The position numbers and the translations under genes were made by a program. The notes under the pieces were generated by a model, which made no database searches, was not told the origin of the DNA, and saw only the letters and a program-made list of their open reading frames with translations. A stretch of 64,000 nt of DNA from Parahaliea aestuarii. GTDB taxonomy: Bacteria > Pseudomonadota > Gammaproteobacteria > Pseudomonadales > Halieaceae. This document shows positions 8,069-16,240 of this stretch, piece by piece. Position 1 is the stretch's first letter, and each line of letters starts with the position of its first letter. Location: NCBI RefSeq assembly GCF_008064635.1, contig NZ_VRYZ01000002.1, positions 124,001 through 188,000 on the forward strand, read 5' to 3'.

Positions 8069-9580
8069 TCAGCGAGGAGCGCTGTCCTCCGGCGCCGCAC
8101 TCACACCGTCCATGGCGGGGTCGTCGAGCGCCTCGCCATTGTCGCGAAAACGCTGCTCCCACAGTGCCAGCCGGCGCTTGCGGCGGCGCCGGGAAATCCA
8201 CCAGGCGATGAAGCCGATCGCGGCCACCACTGCCGCCAGAGTCAGCATCGGTATCGTCAGGCTGGCGTCGGGCAGCTCGGCCGGGCGTGAGCTGATGGTG
8301 CTCTCCGCGGGATCGGCGGTTACCTCAATATGCATGGGCAGCTCACGCTGCAGCGTCTCACCGGACACCCGGGCGACCAGCTGGTAGCGCCCCGCCGCGG
8401 CAAATGCCGGAATGCTGATCCGGTACTCCCCGGTTTCCGGCACGCCGTAGCGTTCACTGACGGCAATATCCTCGCGGTATCCGTTGGGCCCGGAAATCGA
8501 CAGCGTAATGCCGAACATCCCCAGCACAGCGGGGTCGCTGAGCACTCTGTCGCCGTCGCGCAGGCGCAGCCCCAGTTCACTGGCCCGCCCCGCCGGCATG
8601 CTGTTGGGCAGCGGATCGATCTCGATATTGAGGTCGGCGATCACCGTGACTTTGATGCGCGCCCCATCCGGGGCGGCCAGGCTCCAGCTGCCGGGCTGCG
8701 GCTGACGTACCGTCACCAGGGCGAAACCTTCGGCGACAAACCAGTCGGCAGCGGCGCCGTTGTCCGCCTGTAATCGACTGCCGTCGGGCGCGCGCAGCGA
8801 CATTGCCTCTGCCTCCCCGTCAAAAAACAGCAGCACGGTAAACTCTTCGACACTGTCGTCGATCTGGAAGCGGCCGCTCTCCAGCGGCACCTGGGCCGCC
8901 GGCGCGACCATTTCCAGCGACTGCACAAAAATGCCCGACAGCTGGTCGGGCGTACTCGCCTTCTCGGCAATGCCGCGGCTCTCCCGGGCCAGCGAGCGCA
9001 GGAAGGTCCAGTCCGCTTCGTCCGACAGGGCAATGGTGTGCACCGGGATGCCCGTTGCCCCCAGCTGCGGCGCTGTTTCGCTCAGCACCTGACGCGCTGC
9101 AGTGGCATTGGCCATCGGCGATGCGGCGACATCGACCTTGCCGTCTGTCAGCAGAACAATACTGCTGCGATAGCGCGGGTCCATACTGCCCAGGTCGTAG
9201 GTGGCCGCGGCCAGCGCCGCGGGAATATTGGTGCGCTGCCCCGAGTTATCGATGGCGGCCACTGCCGCTCGCGCCCGCTCACGCCAGGCGCTGTCCACTT
9301 CGCCGTGGGGAACCAGCACCTCCACCGACTCGCCGAAGGTCCACACCCCGGCCCGGGCGCCATCGGGTAGCAGGCGCACGATCAGTTCCAGCGCCGGGCC
9401 ACGCAGATTCTCCGGATCTGACTGTTTCATGCTGCCGGATATATCGATCAGCAGGCGCAGATCGGGACGCAGGGCCCGCGCCGCGGGGTCGGCCTGCAGC
9501 GACAGCGCGGGCAGTACCAGCAACAGCAGCATCAGGCCCCGCATCAGGGCGGCAAGGCTAAATGGCATGGATTTCATCAC
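8069..9580 (-). CDS. Exported, membrane-anchored VWA domain protein
   Basis: A 503-residue protein. Residues 1-32 are a signal sequence (SLAALMRGLMLLLLVLPALSLQA). A VWA domain with an intact metal site follows (LRLLIDISGSMKQSDP, later VLLTDGKVD), then beta-rich regions that look like periplasmic domains. Near the C terminus is one membrane segment (LTLAAVVAAIGFIAWWI) followed by RRRRKRR, so most of the protein is periplasmic with a short cytoplasmic tail. It resembles the family known as TIGR03503, though I name that from memory. It lies between a small membrane protein (11 bp upstream) and moxR. Confidence 0.78.
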   Translation of the reverse strand: MMKSMPFSLAALMRGLMLLLLVLPALSLQADPAARALRPDLRLLIDISGSMKQSDPENLRGPALELIVRLLPDGARAGVWTFGESVEVLVPHGEVDSAWRERARAAVAAIDNSGQRTNIPAALAAATYDLGSMDPRYRSSIVLLTDGKVDVAASPMANATAARQVLSETAPQLGATGIPVHTIALSDEADWTFLRSLARESRGIAEKASTPDQLSGIFVQSLEMVAPAAQVPLESGRFQIDDSVEEFTVLLFFDGEAEAMSLRAPDGSRLQADNGAAADWFVAEGFALVTVRQPQPGSWSLAAPDGARIKVTVIADLNIEIDPLPNSMPAGRASELGLRLRDGDRVLSDPAVLGMFGITLSISGPNGYREDIAVSERYGVPETGEYRISIPAFAAAGRYQLVARVSGETLQRELPMHIEVTADPAESTISSRPAELPDASLTIPMLTLAAVVAAIGFIAWWISRRRRKRRLALWEQRFRDNGEALDDPAMDGVSAAPEDSAPR

Positions 9581-9591
9581 TACGGGTGCAC

Positions 9592-9963
9592 TCAGGCCGC
9601 TTCGGCATCCTCATCCCGCGTTGCGGGCACGCGACGGTGACGCAGAACGGTCAATCCGAGCAGCAGGGCCAGCACCAGCGCCGCGCCGACCATAACGGCC
9701 AGCGGTCGCAGGGCGTGCTCCGCGGCGGAGATATCCACCGTCAACCACTGGAACACCGCGACGATAAGGGCCGGCGCCAGGGTTTCCACCCCGGCCTCGG
9801 GAAAAGCCGGGGTCAGCAGCAGGGCTGCCCCCAGCAACACCACAAGACCAATCCAGGCCGGGCGCCAGCTCTTGCGCAGCCAGAAGGCAAACAGTACCAG
9901 CGCCAGCACGGCGGCGCCGAGATAAGCTGCCATGGCGATGTGATAACTCTGTTCATTGAGCAC
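9592..9963 (-). CDS. Small polytopic membrane protein
   Basis: A 123-residue protein I do not recognise. It shows four hydrophobic segments: near residues 10-28 (MAAYLGAAVLALVLFAFWL), 36-52, 60-77 and 88-107. The C-terminal tail RHRRVPATRDEDAEAA is charged and probably cytoplasmic. It is placed 11 bp after ycgN and 11 bp before the exported VWA gene on the same strand, so it is likely part of the same transcript. Its place next to the VWA/MoxR genes suggests a membrane partner, but that is inference from position only. Confidence 0.65.
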   Translation of the reverse strand: MLNEQSYHIAMAAYLGAAVLALVLFAFWLRKSWRPAWIGLVVLLGAALLLTPAFPEAGVETLAPALIVAVFQWLTVDISAAEHALRPLAVMVGAALVLALLLGLTVLRHRRVPATRDEDAEAA

Positions 9964-9974
9964 AGGGTTCTCTC

Positions 9975-10412
9975 CTACTCAACCCAGTTAACGATGTGTT
10001 CATCATAACCATCGGGGTGGACATATTCATCCGAGACCGTCCGTCCGCGGACCGAGATACCGGCGGCGTGGACACTGTCCGGGTCGCCCGTCACCAGCGG
10101 GTGCCATTCCGGCAGCGAATCTCCATGGGCGCGTAAACGATAGGCGCAGGTGTCGGGCAGCCAGTCAAAGGCATCGCGACTTTGCGCCGTGAGCTGGACA
10201 CAGTCGGGGACACGCTGCAAACGCCGGGGGTAATCACTGCAGCGGCAACTGGCTTCGTCCAGCAGACGGCAGTGCACATTGGTGTAAAAGATCTCGCCGC
10301 TGTCCTCGTCCTCCAGCTTGTGCAGGCAGCACTTGGCGCAACCGTCGCAGAGCGACTCCCACTGCTGGCGATCCAGGGCTTCGAGGGGAAGCGTGTCCCA
10401 CCATTCAGCCAT
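9975..10412 (-). CDS. ycgN: YcgN family cysteine cluster protein (UPF0260)
   Basis: A 145-residue protein of the YcgN family. It has the N-terminal cluster CDGCAKCC near residues 23-30, followed by more conserved cysteines (VHCRLLDEASCRCSDYPRR, VPDCVQL, DTCAYR), which suggests a bound metal, probably zinc or an iron-sulfur cluster. Biochemical role unknown. The start ATG at 10412 lies inside the end of ycgL (8 bp overlap), matching the usual ycgL-ycgN gene order; longer upstream extensions read out of the ycgL frame and are not credible. Confidence 0.93.
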   Translation of the reverse strand: MAEWWDTLPLEALDRQQWESLCDGCAKCCLHKLEDEDSGEIFYTNVHCRLLDEASCRCSDYPRRLQRVPDCVQLTAQSRDAFDWLPDTCAYRLRAHGDSLPEWHPLVTGDPDSVHAAGISVRGRTVSDEYVHPDGYDEHIVNWVE

Positions 10413-10677
10413 CGGCCCGCTCGCGGCGCAGTAACTCCGCCTCGGTGGGCGGCATCTGCAGGTAGAAACCCTGTTGCTCGATCTTCGCCAGCACGTCGGC
10501 GGCATTGGCCCGGGCCAGTTTGCGATCGGGCCCCAGCAGCAGAACCATCACCGGGACGGGCTCACCAAACTGCTGCAACAGCTCCTCGGGCACATCCTCG
10601 AGCCCGCGGGCGCGATCGACATAGAGATACGTCTCCGGCTTGCGCGAGCTGCGGAATATTTCGCACAGGCGCTTCAT
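10405..10677 (-). CDS. ycgL: YcgL domain protein
   Basis: A 90-residue protein with the YcgL family pattern: an N-terminal YLYVDR strand after a basic start (MKRLCEIFRSSRKPETYLYV), LLGPDRKLARANAADVLAKI in the middle and GFYLQMPP near the end. The family is common in Gammaproteobacteria, almost always beside rnd or minCDE; no biochemical function is settled. The start overlaps the stop of rnd by 4 bp and the stop overlaps ycgN, so translation of the three genes is probably coupled. Confidence 0.95.
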   Translation of the reverse strand: MKRLCEIFRSSRKPETYLYVDRARGLEDVPEELLQQFGEPVPVMVLLLGPDRKLARANAADVLAKIEQQGFYLQMPPTEAELLRRERADG

Positions 10678-11810
10678 CGCCGCGACTCCGCCAGCAGGGC
10701 GCGCAACGGCTCCAGCACCGGCTCCCGGCGCCAGCCCTGCCAGTGCCGGGGTTCCTCTCCCAGGGTCCCGCCCCCGGCAAGTCTCACCAGGGCGTCGTAG
10801 TCGCGGCTGTTGAGGAGGATTTCCGGCGCCACCTGCAGCTTGCCGGCAATGATTCTCGCCTCCTGTTTCAGGCGCTTGGCGAGGTCTCGCTCCCGCGCCG
10901 CGGGGGGCGGGGGCAGTACTGCCGGCATGGCTTCGTCGGGCAATTCCCGCTGCGCGGCCAGCACCTCCAGGACCTCGTCGACATAGCGCCGCTGGGCCGC
11001 CGGCGGCAGCTCAACCGCGGCGCGCAACTGCTCGCGCGTCTCCGGCAGGGTGCGGGCAATCTGCAGGCAGTCGGCGTCGGCAATGATCCAGGAGCGGGGC
11101 TTGTCCCGCTCGCGAGCGGTTCTCTCACGCCATTCGCTGATGGCCGCCAGGGCGCCGAGCTGACGCGCATTGAGCTTCCAGGCGTTCTTGATGCGCAGGT
11201 AATAGGGTTCCGGGCCGGCCAGGTGGGCGGCCACGGCATCGCCACCATCGGCCAGCACCCAGTCGAGCTTGCCCGCTGCCGCGCAGGCCTGGTGCAACTC
11301 GTGGTAAACCGCCAGCAGGTAGAGCACATCCTGGGCGGCGTACTGGCATTGCGCCTCGCTGAGCGGGCGCTGCAGCCAGTCGGAGCGGGTTTCGTCCTTG
11401 GGCAGGTCCACGCCGCACACAGACTCCACCAGCCCCCGGTAACCGATACCGAAACCCCGGTCCAGCAGCGCGGCGGCACGCTGGGTATCGAACAGGGGCT
11501 CGGGCAGCACACCGAGCCACTGACTGAACACCTCGAGGTCCTCGCTCGGCGAATGCAGCACCTTCACTACAGAGCGATCTTCCATCAGGTCGATAATGGC
11601 GCCGAGATCGTCGATCGCCAGCGGGTCGATCAACCAGGCGGTGTCGCCAAAACACAGCTGCAACAGCGCCACCTGGGGGTAGAAGGTATTGCGGCGCATG
11701 AACTCGGTATCCACCGCCACCGCGTCGGCGCCGGCACTGTCCGCCAGCACCTGCTCCAGGGTCCTGCTGTCTTCAATCAACTGCCATTGCTGCTTGCTGT
11801 TACTGCTCAT
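10674..11810 (-). CDS. rnd: Ribonuclease D
   Basis: A 378-residue 3'-to-5' exoribonuclease that trims tRNA and other stable RNA ends. The DEDDy active-site residues are visible: DTEFMRRNTFYP (Asp and Glu), VLHSPSEDLEVF (Asp) and YAAQDVLYL (Tyr, Asp). Residues from about 210 form the HRDC helical domain (LNARQLGALAAISEWRE) and a degenerate second one follows. Length fits E. coli RNase D (375). It heads the rnd-ycgL-ycgN overlap series and starts 12 bp after recR. Confidence 0.96.
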   Translation of the reverse strand: MSSNSKQQWQLIEDSRTLEQVLADSAGADAVAVDTEFMRRNTFYPQVALLQLCFGDTAWLIDPLAIDDLGAIIDLMEDRSVVKVLHSPSEDLEVFSQWLGVLPEPLFDTQRAAALLDRGFGIGYRGLVESVCGVDLPKDETRSDWLQRPLSEAQCQYAAQDVLYLLAVYHELHQACAAAGKLDWVLADGGDAVAAHLAGPEPYYLRIKNAWKLNARQLGALAAISEWRERTARERDKPRSWIIADADCLQIARTLPETREQLRAAVELPPAAQRRYVDEVLEVLAAQRELPDEAMPAVLPPPPAARERDLAKRLKQEARIIAGKLQVAPEILLNSRDYDALVRLAGGGTLGEEPRHWQGWRREPVLEPLRALLAESRR

Positions 11811-11822
11811 TCACACTGCTCG

Positions 11823-12434
11823 CTACTGGTGTCCCGGATCAACCTGCCTGCGGCCGCTGAAAGCGTGCGCCAGGGTGTTGCCATCCACATATTCAAGTTC
11901 ACCGCCAAGTGGTACCCCGTGGGCGATGCGCGATACTTTGACACCCCGTGGCAACAGCATGTCGGTCAGGTAGTAGGCCGTGGCCTCCCCCTCCACCGTG
12001 GGATTGGTGGCGAGGATCACTTCATTGATTCCCTCCTCCAGCACTCGCTGCTGGAAACGGTCGAGGCCGATTTCAGCCGGGCCAATGCCGTCGATGGGCG
12101 ACAGGTGCCCCATGAGCACGAAATACAGGCCGCGGTAACTGCTGCTCTGCTCAACGGCGAGCACATCGGCCGGTGTCTCCACCACACAGATGGTGCTGTG
12201 ATCGCGGCGCGTATCGGCGCAGATTTCACAGACGGCCAGCTCGGTGAAGTTGCGGCAACGCTGGCAGTGATCAACCTTCTCCACCGCCTGCAGCAGGGCC
12301 CTGGCCAGTACCTCTGCCCCCTCGCGGTTGCGCTCCAGCAGGTGCAGGGTCATGCGCTGGGCCGACTTGGGGCCGACGCCCGGCAGGCAGCGCAGCGCCT
12401 CGATCAACTCCAGCAGGGCGGGACTGAATTTCAT
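11823..12434 (-). CDS. recR: Recombination mediator RecR
   Basis: A 203-residue DNA-binding protein that helps load RecA at gaps with RecF and RecO. It has the N-terminal helix-hairpin-helix ([15 protein letters not shown]), the Cys4 zinc finger ([16 protein letters not shown]) and the Toprim domain ([14 protein letters not shown] ... [16 protein letters not shown]). Length is that of E. coli RecR (201). It follows ybaB by 9 bp in the conserved order dnaX-ybaB-recR. Confidence 0.98.
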   Translation of the reverse strand: MKFSPALLELIEALRCLPGVGPKSAQRMTLHLLERNREGAEVLARALLQAVEKVDHCQRCRNFTELAVCEICADTRRDHSTICVVETPADVLAVEQSSSYRGLYFVLMGHLSPIDGIGPAEIGLDRFQQRVLEEGINEVILATNPTVEGEATAYYLTDMLLPRGVKVSRIAHGVPLGGELEYVDGNTLAHAFSGRRQVDPGHQ

Positions 12435-12443
12435 TCGCCGCCC

Positions 12444-12767
12444 CTAGAACGGCATCTTGAAGCCGGCGGGCAGGTTGAGTCCGGCGGCCAGGCCGGACAT
12501 CGCCTCGCGATTCTTCTGCTCCACCTTGCGCACGGCATCGTTCACCGCCGCCGCCAGCAGATCCTCCAGCATGGCCTTGTCCTCGGACAGCACGCTGTCG
12601 TCGATATGGACCCTGCGCACGTCGTGGCGGCCGTTCATGACGACCGTCACCAGGCCGGCCGCCGCTTCACCGGTCACTTCGGCCAGGGCCAGTTCTTCCT
12701 GTTTCTTCTGCATATCGGCCTGCATTTTCTGCGCCTGCTGCATCAGATCCGACAGATTGCCTTTCAT
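12444..12767 (-). CDS. ybaB: YbaB/EbfC nucleoid-associated protein
   Basis: A 107-residue DNA-binding protein of the YbaB/EbfC family, which forms tweezer-like dimers and binds DNA with modest sequence preference. The N-terminal helix ([26 protein letters not shown]) and the middle strand [17 protein letters not shown] are typical. It is located between dnaX and recR, the arrangement found in most Gammaproteobacteria, and starts 12 bp after the dnaX stop. Confidence 0.97.
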   Translation of the reverse strand: MKGNLSDLMQQAQKMQADMQKKQEELALAEVTGEAAAGLVTVVMNGRHDVRRVHIDDSVLSEDKAMLEDLLAAAVNDAVRKVEQKNREAMSGLAAGLNLPAGFKMPF

Positions 12768-12779
12768 GTTCGTTCTCTC

Positions 12780-14660
12780 TCAGTTGTCCAGGGGGGCTAT
12801 TGATTCGCGCAACAGCTCGCCGTCAAAACGTTCGATCAGCCCCTGCAGTACCGGGTCGCTCTCAATCGCAGCGACGGCCTCGCGCTGGCGCTCCTCGGCC
12901 AGGCGCCGGCTGCGTATCGCGGGCGTTTCTCCCTGCAGGGCTCCGGCTGTAATGCTGACCTTGAACTCGCTATCGAAATAGTTGGTCAGGGCCAATCGCA
13001 CACGGTCGGTGTGGCCGCTGTTGAACAGGGTGGCGTTGTGCTCGTCCAGAACAAAGTCCAGGTTGCTGCCGGCCACCTCGCGCAATTCACAGTTGGACGC
13101 AATGTTATAGACAATGCCCACCAGCCCGAGTTGCTCCAGTAATTCAGGCCAGGTGGCTGGCGAAAGGGCGTCCAGCGACATGGCATTGGCGGGGCGCGGG
13201 TGTATTGGCGCAACAGGCTCGCCGGCACCAGCCGGTTCACTGGCCTGCGCCTGTTCTGCCTGCGCGCCTGCCTCAGTCGCCAGTAGCCCGGCGAGCGGAG
13301 AAATTCGCGGCGAGTCCTCGCGCTGGCTGCCACTGAGTCCGGTGCCTTCCCGCGGGCGCTCGCCTTGCGCTGCCCTGCTTATGGCCGGCTCCGGCGCATC
13401 GCTGTGCGCTGGCCCGGCATTCAGGGGGGGCGCTTCAGCGGGAGGGTGCTCGGGCACCGACGCAGTTTGTGCCGGCGCCGGTTCCGGGGTGGCTTCAGGC
13501 TTTTTTACCGCGGGGCCGCCCTCCTCCCCGGCGGCCTGGGTCAGCGCGGCGCTGGAGGCCGCGGTTTCAATGGCAACGGCCGGGCGAAAGGCCAGCATGC
13601 GCAGCAGGATCATTTCGAAGCCGCTGCGGGGGTCGCCGGCCAGCGGCAGGTCGCGCTTGCCGTTGATGGCCATCTGGTAGTAGAGCTGGGCGTCTTCGGC
13701 ACTCATGCTGCCCGCCAGCGATTTCACGCGCTCGGCATCGCCCCAACTGTTGTCCACCGCCGCCGGCACCACCTGGGCCAGGGCCACCCGGTGCAGGAGA
13801 GTGATCAGTTCTTCCAGGCTGGATTCAAAGTCCGGCGCGTGTTCGCCCATGGCGGCGACCACCTGCAGGCAGGCTTCCGGCTCCCCGGACACCACCGCCT
13901 CCAGTACCTGGTAAACAAAGGTGAGATCCACCGTGCCCAGCATGGTGCGCACTTCGCTTTCGCGCAGGGCGCCGGAGCCAAAGGCGATAGCCTGGTCGGT
14001 CAGGCTGAGGGCATCGCGCATACTGCCTGCGGCGGCGCGGCCGAGCAGCCACAGGGCCGGTTCCTCGAAGCTGACCATTTCCTGGTCAAGCACATACTTC
14101 AGGTGACCAACTACCTGCTCCGGCGGCATGTTCTTCAGGTTGAACTGCAGGCAGCGGGACAGCACCGTGGCCGGCAACTTTTGCGGATCGGTGGTGGCCA
14201 GCAGAAATTTGACGTGGGGCGGCGGCTCCTCGAGGGTTTTCAGCAGGGCATTGAAACTGCTGGCGGAAAGCATGTGCACCTCGTCGATGAGGTAGACCTT
14301 GTAGCGCGACCGCGTCGGCGCGTACTGCACGTTTTCCAGCAGTTCCCGGGTGTCCTCGACCTTGGTGCGGGAGGCGGCGTCCACCTCCAGCAGGTCGACG
14401 CTCCGGCCCTCGGCGATCTCCAGGCAGGAACCGCATTTGCCGCAGGGTTCGGAGGTGACACCCTCGTCACAGTTCAGGCACTTGGCAAAAATGCGGGCAA
14501 CCGTGGTTTTACCGACGCCGCGGGTGCCGGTGAAGAGATAGGCATGGTGCAGGCGATCGTGATCCAGCGCGTTGATCAGGGCCTTTAATACATGCTCCTG
14601 GCCCACCATTTCGCGAAAGCTTTTCGGTCGCCATTTGCGTGCCAGAGCCTGATAGGACAT
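12780..14660 (-). CDS. dnaX: DNA polymerase III subunits tau and gamma
   Basis: A 626-residue clamp-loader protein (tau form). Residues from 1 read MSYQALARKWRPKSF, then Walker A FTGTRGVGKTTVARIFAKCL, a Cys zinc site (CLNCDEGVTSEPCGKCGSC), Walker B YLIDEVHML and sensor 1 LLATTDPQKLP. A low-complexity Pro/Ala linker separates this from the C-terminal domains that bind DnaB and alpha. The heptamer A AAA AAG at 13506-13500 lies in the linker; a -1 slip there gives one Ala codon and then TGA, yielding a gamma form of about 388 residues. Start taken at 14660, where homologues begin, rather than 39 bases upstream. Confidence 0.97.
   Translation of the reverse strand: MSYQALARKWRPKSFREMVGQEHVLKALINALDHDRLHHAYLFTGTRGVGKTTVARIFAKCLNCDEGVTSEPCGKCGSCLEIAEGRSVDLLEVDAASRTKVEDTRELLENVQYAPTRSRYKVYLIDEVHMLSASSFNALLKTLEEPPPHVKFLLATTDPQKLPATVLSRCLQFNLKNMPPEQVVGHLKYVLDQEMVSFEEPALWLLGRAAAGSMRDALSLTDQAIAFGSGALRESEVRTMLGTVDLTFVYQVLEAVVSGEPEACLQVVAAMGEHAPDFESSLEELITLLHRVALAQVVPAAVDNSWGDAERVKSLAGSMSAEDAQLYYQMAINGKRDLPLAGDPRSGFEMILLRMLAFRPAVAIETAASSAALTQAAGEEGGPAVKKPEATPEPAPAQTASVPEHPPAEAPPLNAGPAHSDAPEPAISRAAQGERPREGTGLSGSQREDSPRISPLAGLLATEAGAQAEQAQASEPAGAGEPVAPIHPRPANAMSLDALSPATWPELLEQLGLVGIVYNIASNCELREVAGSNLDFVLDEHNATLFNSGHTDRVRLALTNYFDSEFKVSITAGALQGETPAIRSRRLAEERQREAVAAIESDPVLQGLIERFDGELLRESIAPLDN
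13495..13529 (-). promoter_or_regulatory. Programmed -1 ribosomal frameshift signal in dnaX
   Basis: Slippery heptamer A AAA AAG (13506-13500) in the zero frame GTA AAA AAG CCT GAA. After a -1 slip the next codons are GCC and TGA (13497-13495). A Shine-Dalgarno-like AGGAGG at 13525-13520 lies 13 bases upstream, and a self-complementary CCGGCGCCGG at 13481-13472 plus a GGCAC/GTGCC pair could give the downstream stem. This is the same layout as the E. coli dnaX site, where the heptamer is identical. Confidence 0.85.
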
Positions 14661-14805
14661 GCCGGGGGTTGCCTTACTGCAAAAGGGGCTAGGATACACC
14701 AGCGGCGGCGACGCGGGAAAGGAAGCCGGGGCGCTTCAGGCGCACAAGCGCTGCCGCCGCGGCAGAAACGGGTTAAACGGATGGCTGTGATGGGAGGGAA
14801 GTGGA

Positions 14806-14915
14806 GGCGACCCGAACAGCCACACCCCGGCACACGAATCAGTAACTACCGTTGCTCCCTTCCGGGCCTGGCGGGGTTCACTACCTATCGTTGCGAGGGG
14901 ACCGTCCGGGCCACC
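14806..14915 (-). ncRNA. ffs: Signal recognition particle RNA (4.5S, small bacterial type)
   Basis: The conserved apical hairpin with its two internal loops is visible on the minus strand around 14860-14890: CCAGGCCCGGAAGGGAGCAA includes the GGAA tetraloop and the AGCA/A-rich Ffh-binding side. The two ends pair over 12 positions (GGTGGCCCGGAC at 14915-14904 with GTTCGGGTCGCC at 14817-14806, including G-U pairs), which sets the ends to within a few bases. It binds Ffh for cotranslational membrane targeting. It lies about 145 bp upstream of dnaX, on the same strand, as in many Gammaproteobacteria. Confidence 0.93.
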
Positions 14916-15050
14916 ACAGCGTCTGCGTCGTGCGAATTTCCCTGAATTTACCGGGGAGCCAGATGCAGAGGGCGCGTATTGTGTCTGAAAGGCCCACACC
15001 CTGCAAGGCCGGGAGCGAACAGGCCCGCAAATGCGGCGATTCGACCGGCC

Positions 15051-15078
15051 TTGACACCCATGTTAAAGGCTCTAACAT
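15051..15078 (+). promoter_or_regulatory. Sigma-70 promoter with overlapping inverted repeat, before RND efflux genes
   Basis: A -35 box TTGACA (15051-15056, perfect) and a -10 box TAACAT (15073-15078) are 16 bp apart. The 19 bp ATGTTA-N7-TAACAT (15060-15078) is a perfect inverted repeat that fills the spacer and the -10, the position expected for a repressor operator of the TetR or a similar family. No such regulator is encoded beside it. The adaptor gene starts 40 bp downstream. Confidence 0.65.
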
Positions 15079-15117
15079 CTGGGCATTGTCACCACCGACT
15101 CTGTCCGGACGCCTTCC

Positions 15118-16239
15118 ATGCCCTCCTTTCCAACAGCGGCCAACCTGCCAAAAACCCTGATCGGCATTGCCGTCGCCCTGGCGCTGGCCATTGGCCTCAG
15201 CAGCCTGCTGAAGTGGCGAGCCGATGCCGCTGTCTCGCGCCAGCATGCCGATCCCCTGCCAGTCGCCACCACCGTCTTTCGTCTGCAGGACAGCTATTCG
15301 GAAGAGCGCCGCTTTCTCGGCGTGACTGAAGCGCCGCGCCGCGCCGACCTGGGTTTCGAGTCCGCCGGGCAACTGGCCAGCATGCCAGTCCACGAGGGCA
15401 GCGTTGTGCGCGCGGGCGACATTCTGGCGCAACTGGACGACCGCCTGCTGCAGTCCCGGCGCAAGGCCGCCGCGGCTGAGCTGGAAACCCTGCAGGCCGA
15501 CCTGGAACTGGCGCGACTGAAAGCGCAGCGCCAGCAGGATTTGCAGGCCAGTGGCGCGGTATCGCGGGAGGCTTTCGATGAAACCCGCCTGCGCGCCCAG
15601 GCTCTGGCGGCCCAGCGCAAGGCGGTCAGCGCGCAACTGGAGCAGCTCGACATCGAACTGGAAAAGATGGCCCTGCGCGCGCCCTATGACGGCATTGTCG
15701 CCGCCCTCTATATCGATACCGGCGCGGTCGTCGCCCCCGGCACCCGCATCCTGCGCCTGATCCAGGGCGGAGCGCGGGAGGCCCATATCGGTGTCACCCC
15801 GGAACTGGCCGCCACCCTGGCGCCGGGCCAGGCCTACCCGTTGCGCTGGCGGGGTGACGTACTGCAGGGGACACTGCGCTCGGTGCGCCCGGACCTGGAC
15901 CCGGTATCCCGCGCCGCCGTGGCCGTGTTCGAACTGCCCCCGGAGCAGGCCGCGCTCGACGGCGAGGCCATCACCCTGCTGCTGCAGAGGGACATTGCCC
16001 AGCGCGGCGGCTGGCTGCCCGTCAGCGCCCTGCTGGAGGGCCAGCGCGGCGTGTGGAATGTACTGGCGGTCAATCAGCATGAACAGACCTGGCGCACTGA
16101 ACGCGAGGTGGTCGAGGTGCTGGAACTGCGCGGGGATCGCGCCTTCGTGCGCGGCACCCTGGCGGACGGGCAGGCGGTGGTGGCGGAGGGCCTGCATCGT
16201 ATCGCCGCCGGGTCCGCCGTGACCCCGCTGGAGCGCTGA
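15118..16239 (+). CDS. RND efflux periplasmic adaptor (membrane fusion protein)
   Basis: A 373-residue adaptor. An N-terminal membrane segment (LIGIAVALALAIGLSSLL) anchors it; the two halves of the lipoyl domain are GFESAGQLASMPVHEGSVVRAGDILAQLDD and MALRAPYDGIVAALYIDTGAVV, separated by a helical hairpin rich in Ala, Leu, Arg and Glu (residues about 120-185). It links an inner-membrane RND pump to an outer-membrane channel. The pump gene starts one base after its stop. No outer-membrane factor gene lies nearby, so a TolC-like channel encoded elsewhere is probably shared. Confidence 0.94.
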   Translation: MPSFPTAANLPKTLIGIAVALALAIGLSSLLKWRADAAVSRQHADPLPVATTVFRLQDSYSEERRFLGVTEAPRRADLGFESAGQLASMPVHEGSVVRAGDILAQLDDRLLQSRRKAAAAELETLQADLELARLKAQRQQDLQASGAVSREAFDETRLRAQALAAQRKAVSAQLEQLDIELEKMALRAPYDGIVAALYIDTGAVVAPGTRILRLIQGGAREAHIGVTPELAATLAPGQAYPLRWRGDVLQGTLRSVRPDLDPVSRAAVAVFELPPEQAALDGEAITLLLQRDIAQRGGWLPVSALLEGQRGVWNVLAVNQHEQTWRTEREVVEVLELRGDRAFVRGTLADGQAVVAEGLHRIAAGSAVTPLER

Positions 16240-16240
16240 C

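Noticed and set aside
6028-8211. A 727-codon plus-strand frame across the moxR and VWA genes
   Set aside because: Both strands cannot code here; the minus strand carries full Walker and VWA motifs while this frame has none.
10182-12803. An 873-codon plus-strand frame opposite ycgN, ycgL, rnd, recR and ybaB
   Set aside because: It runs antisense through five well-identified genes and has shadow-like composition.
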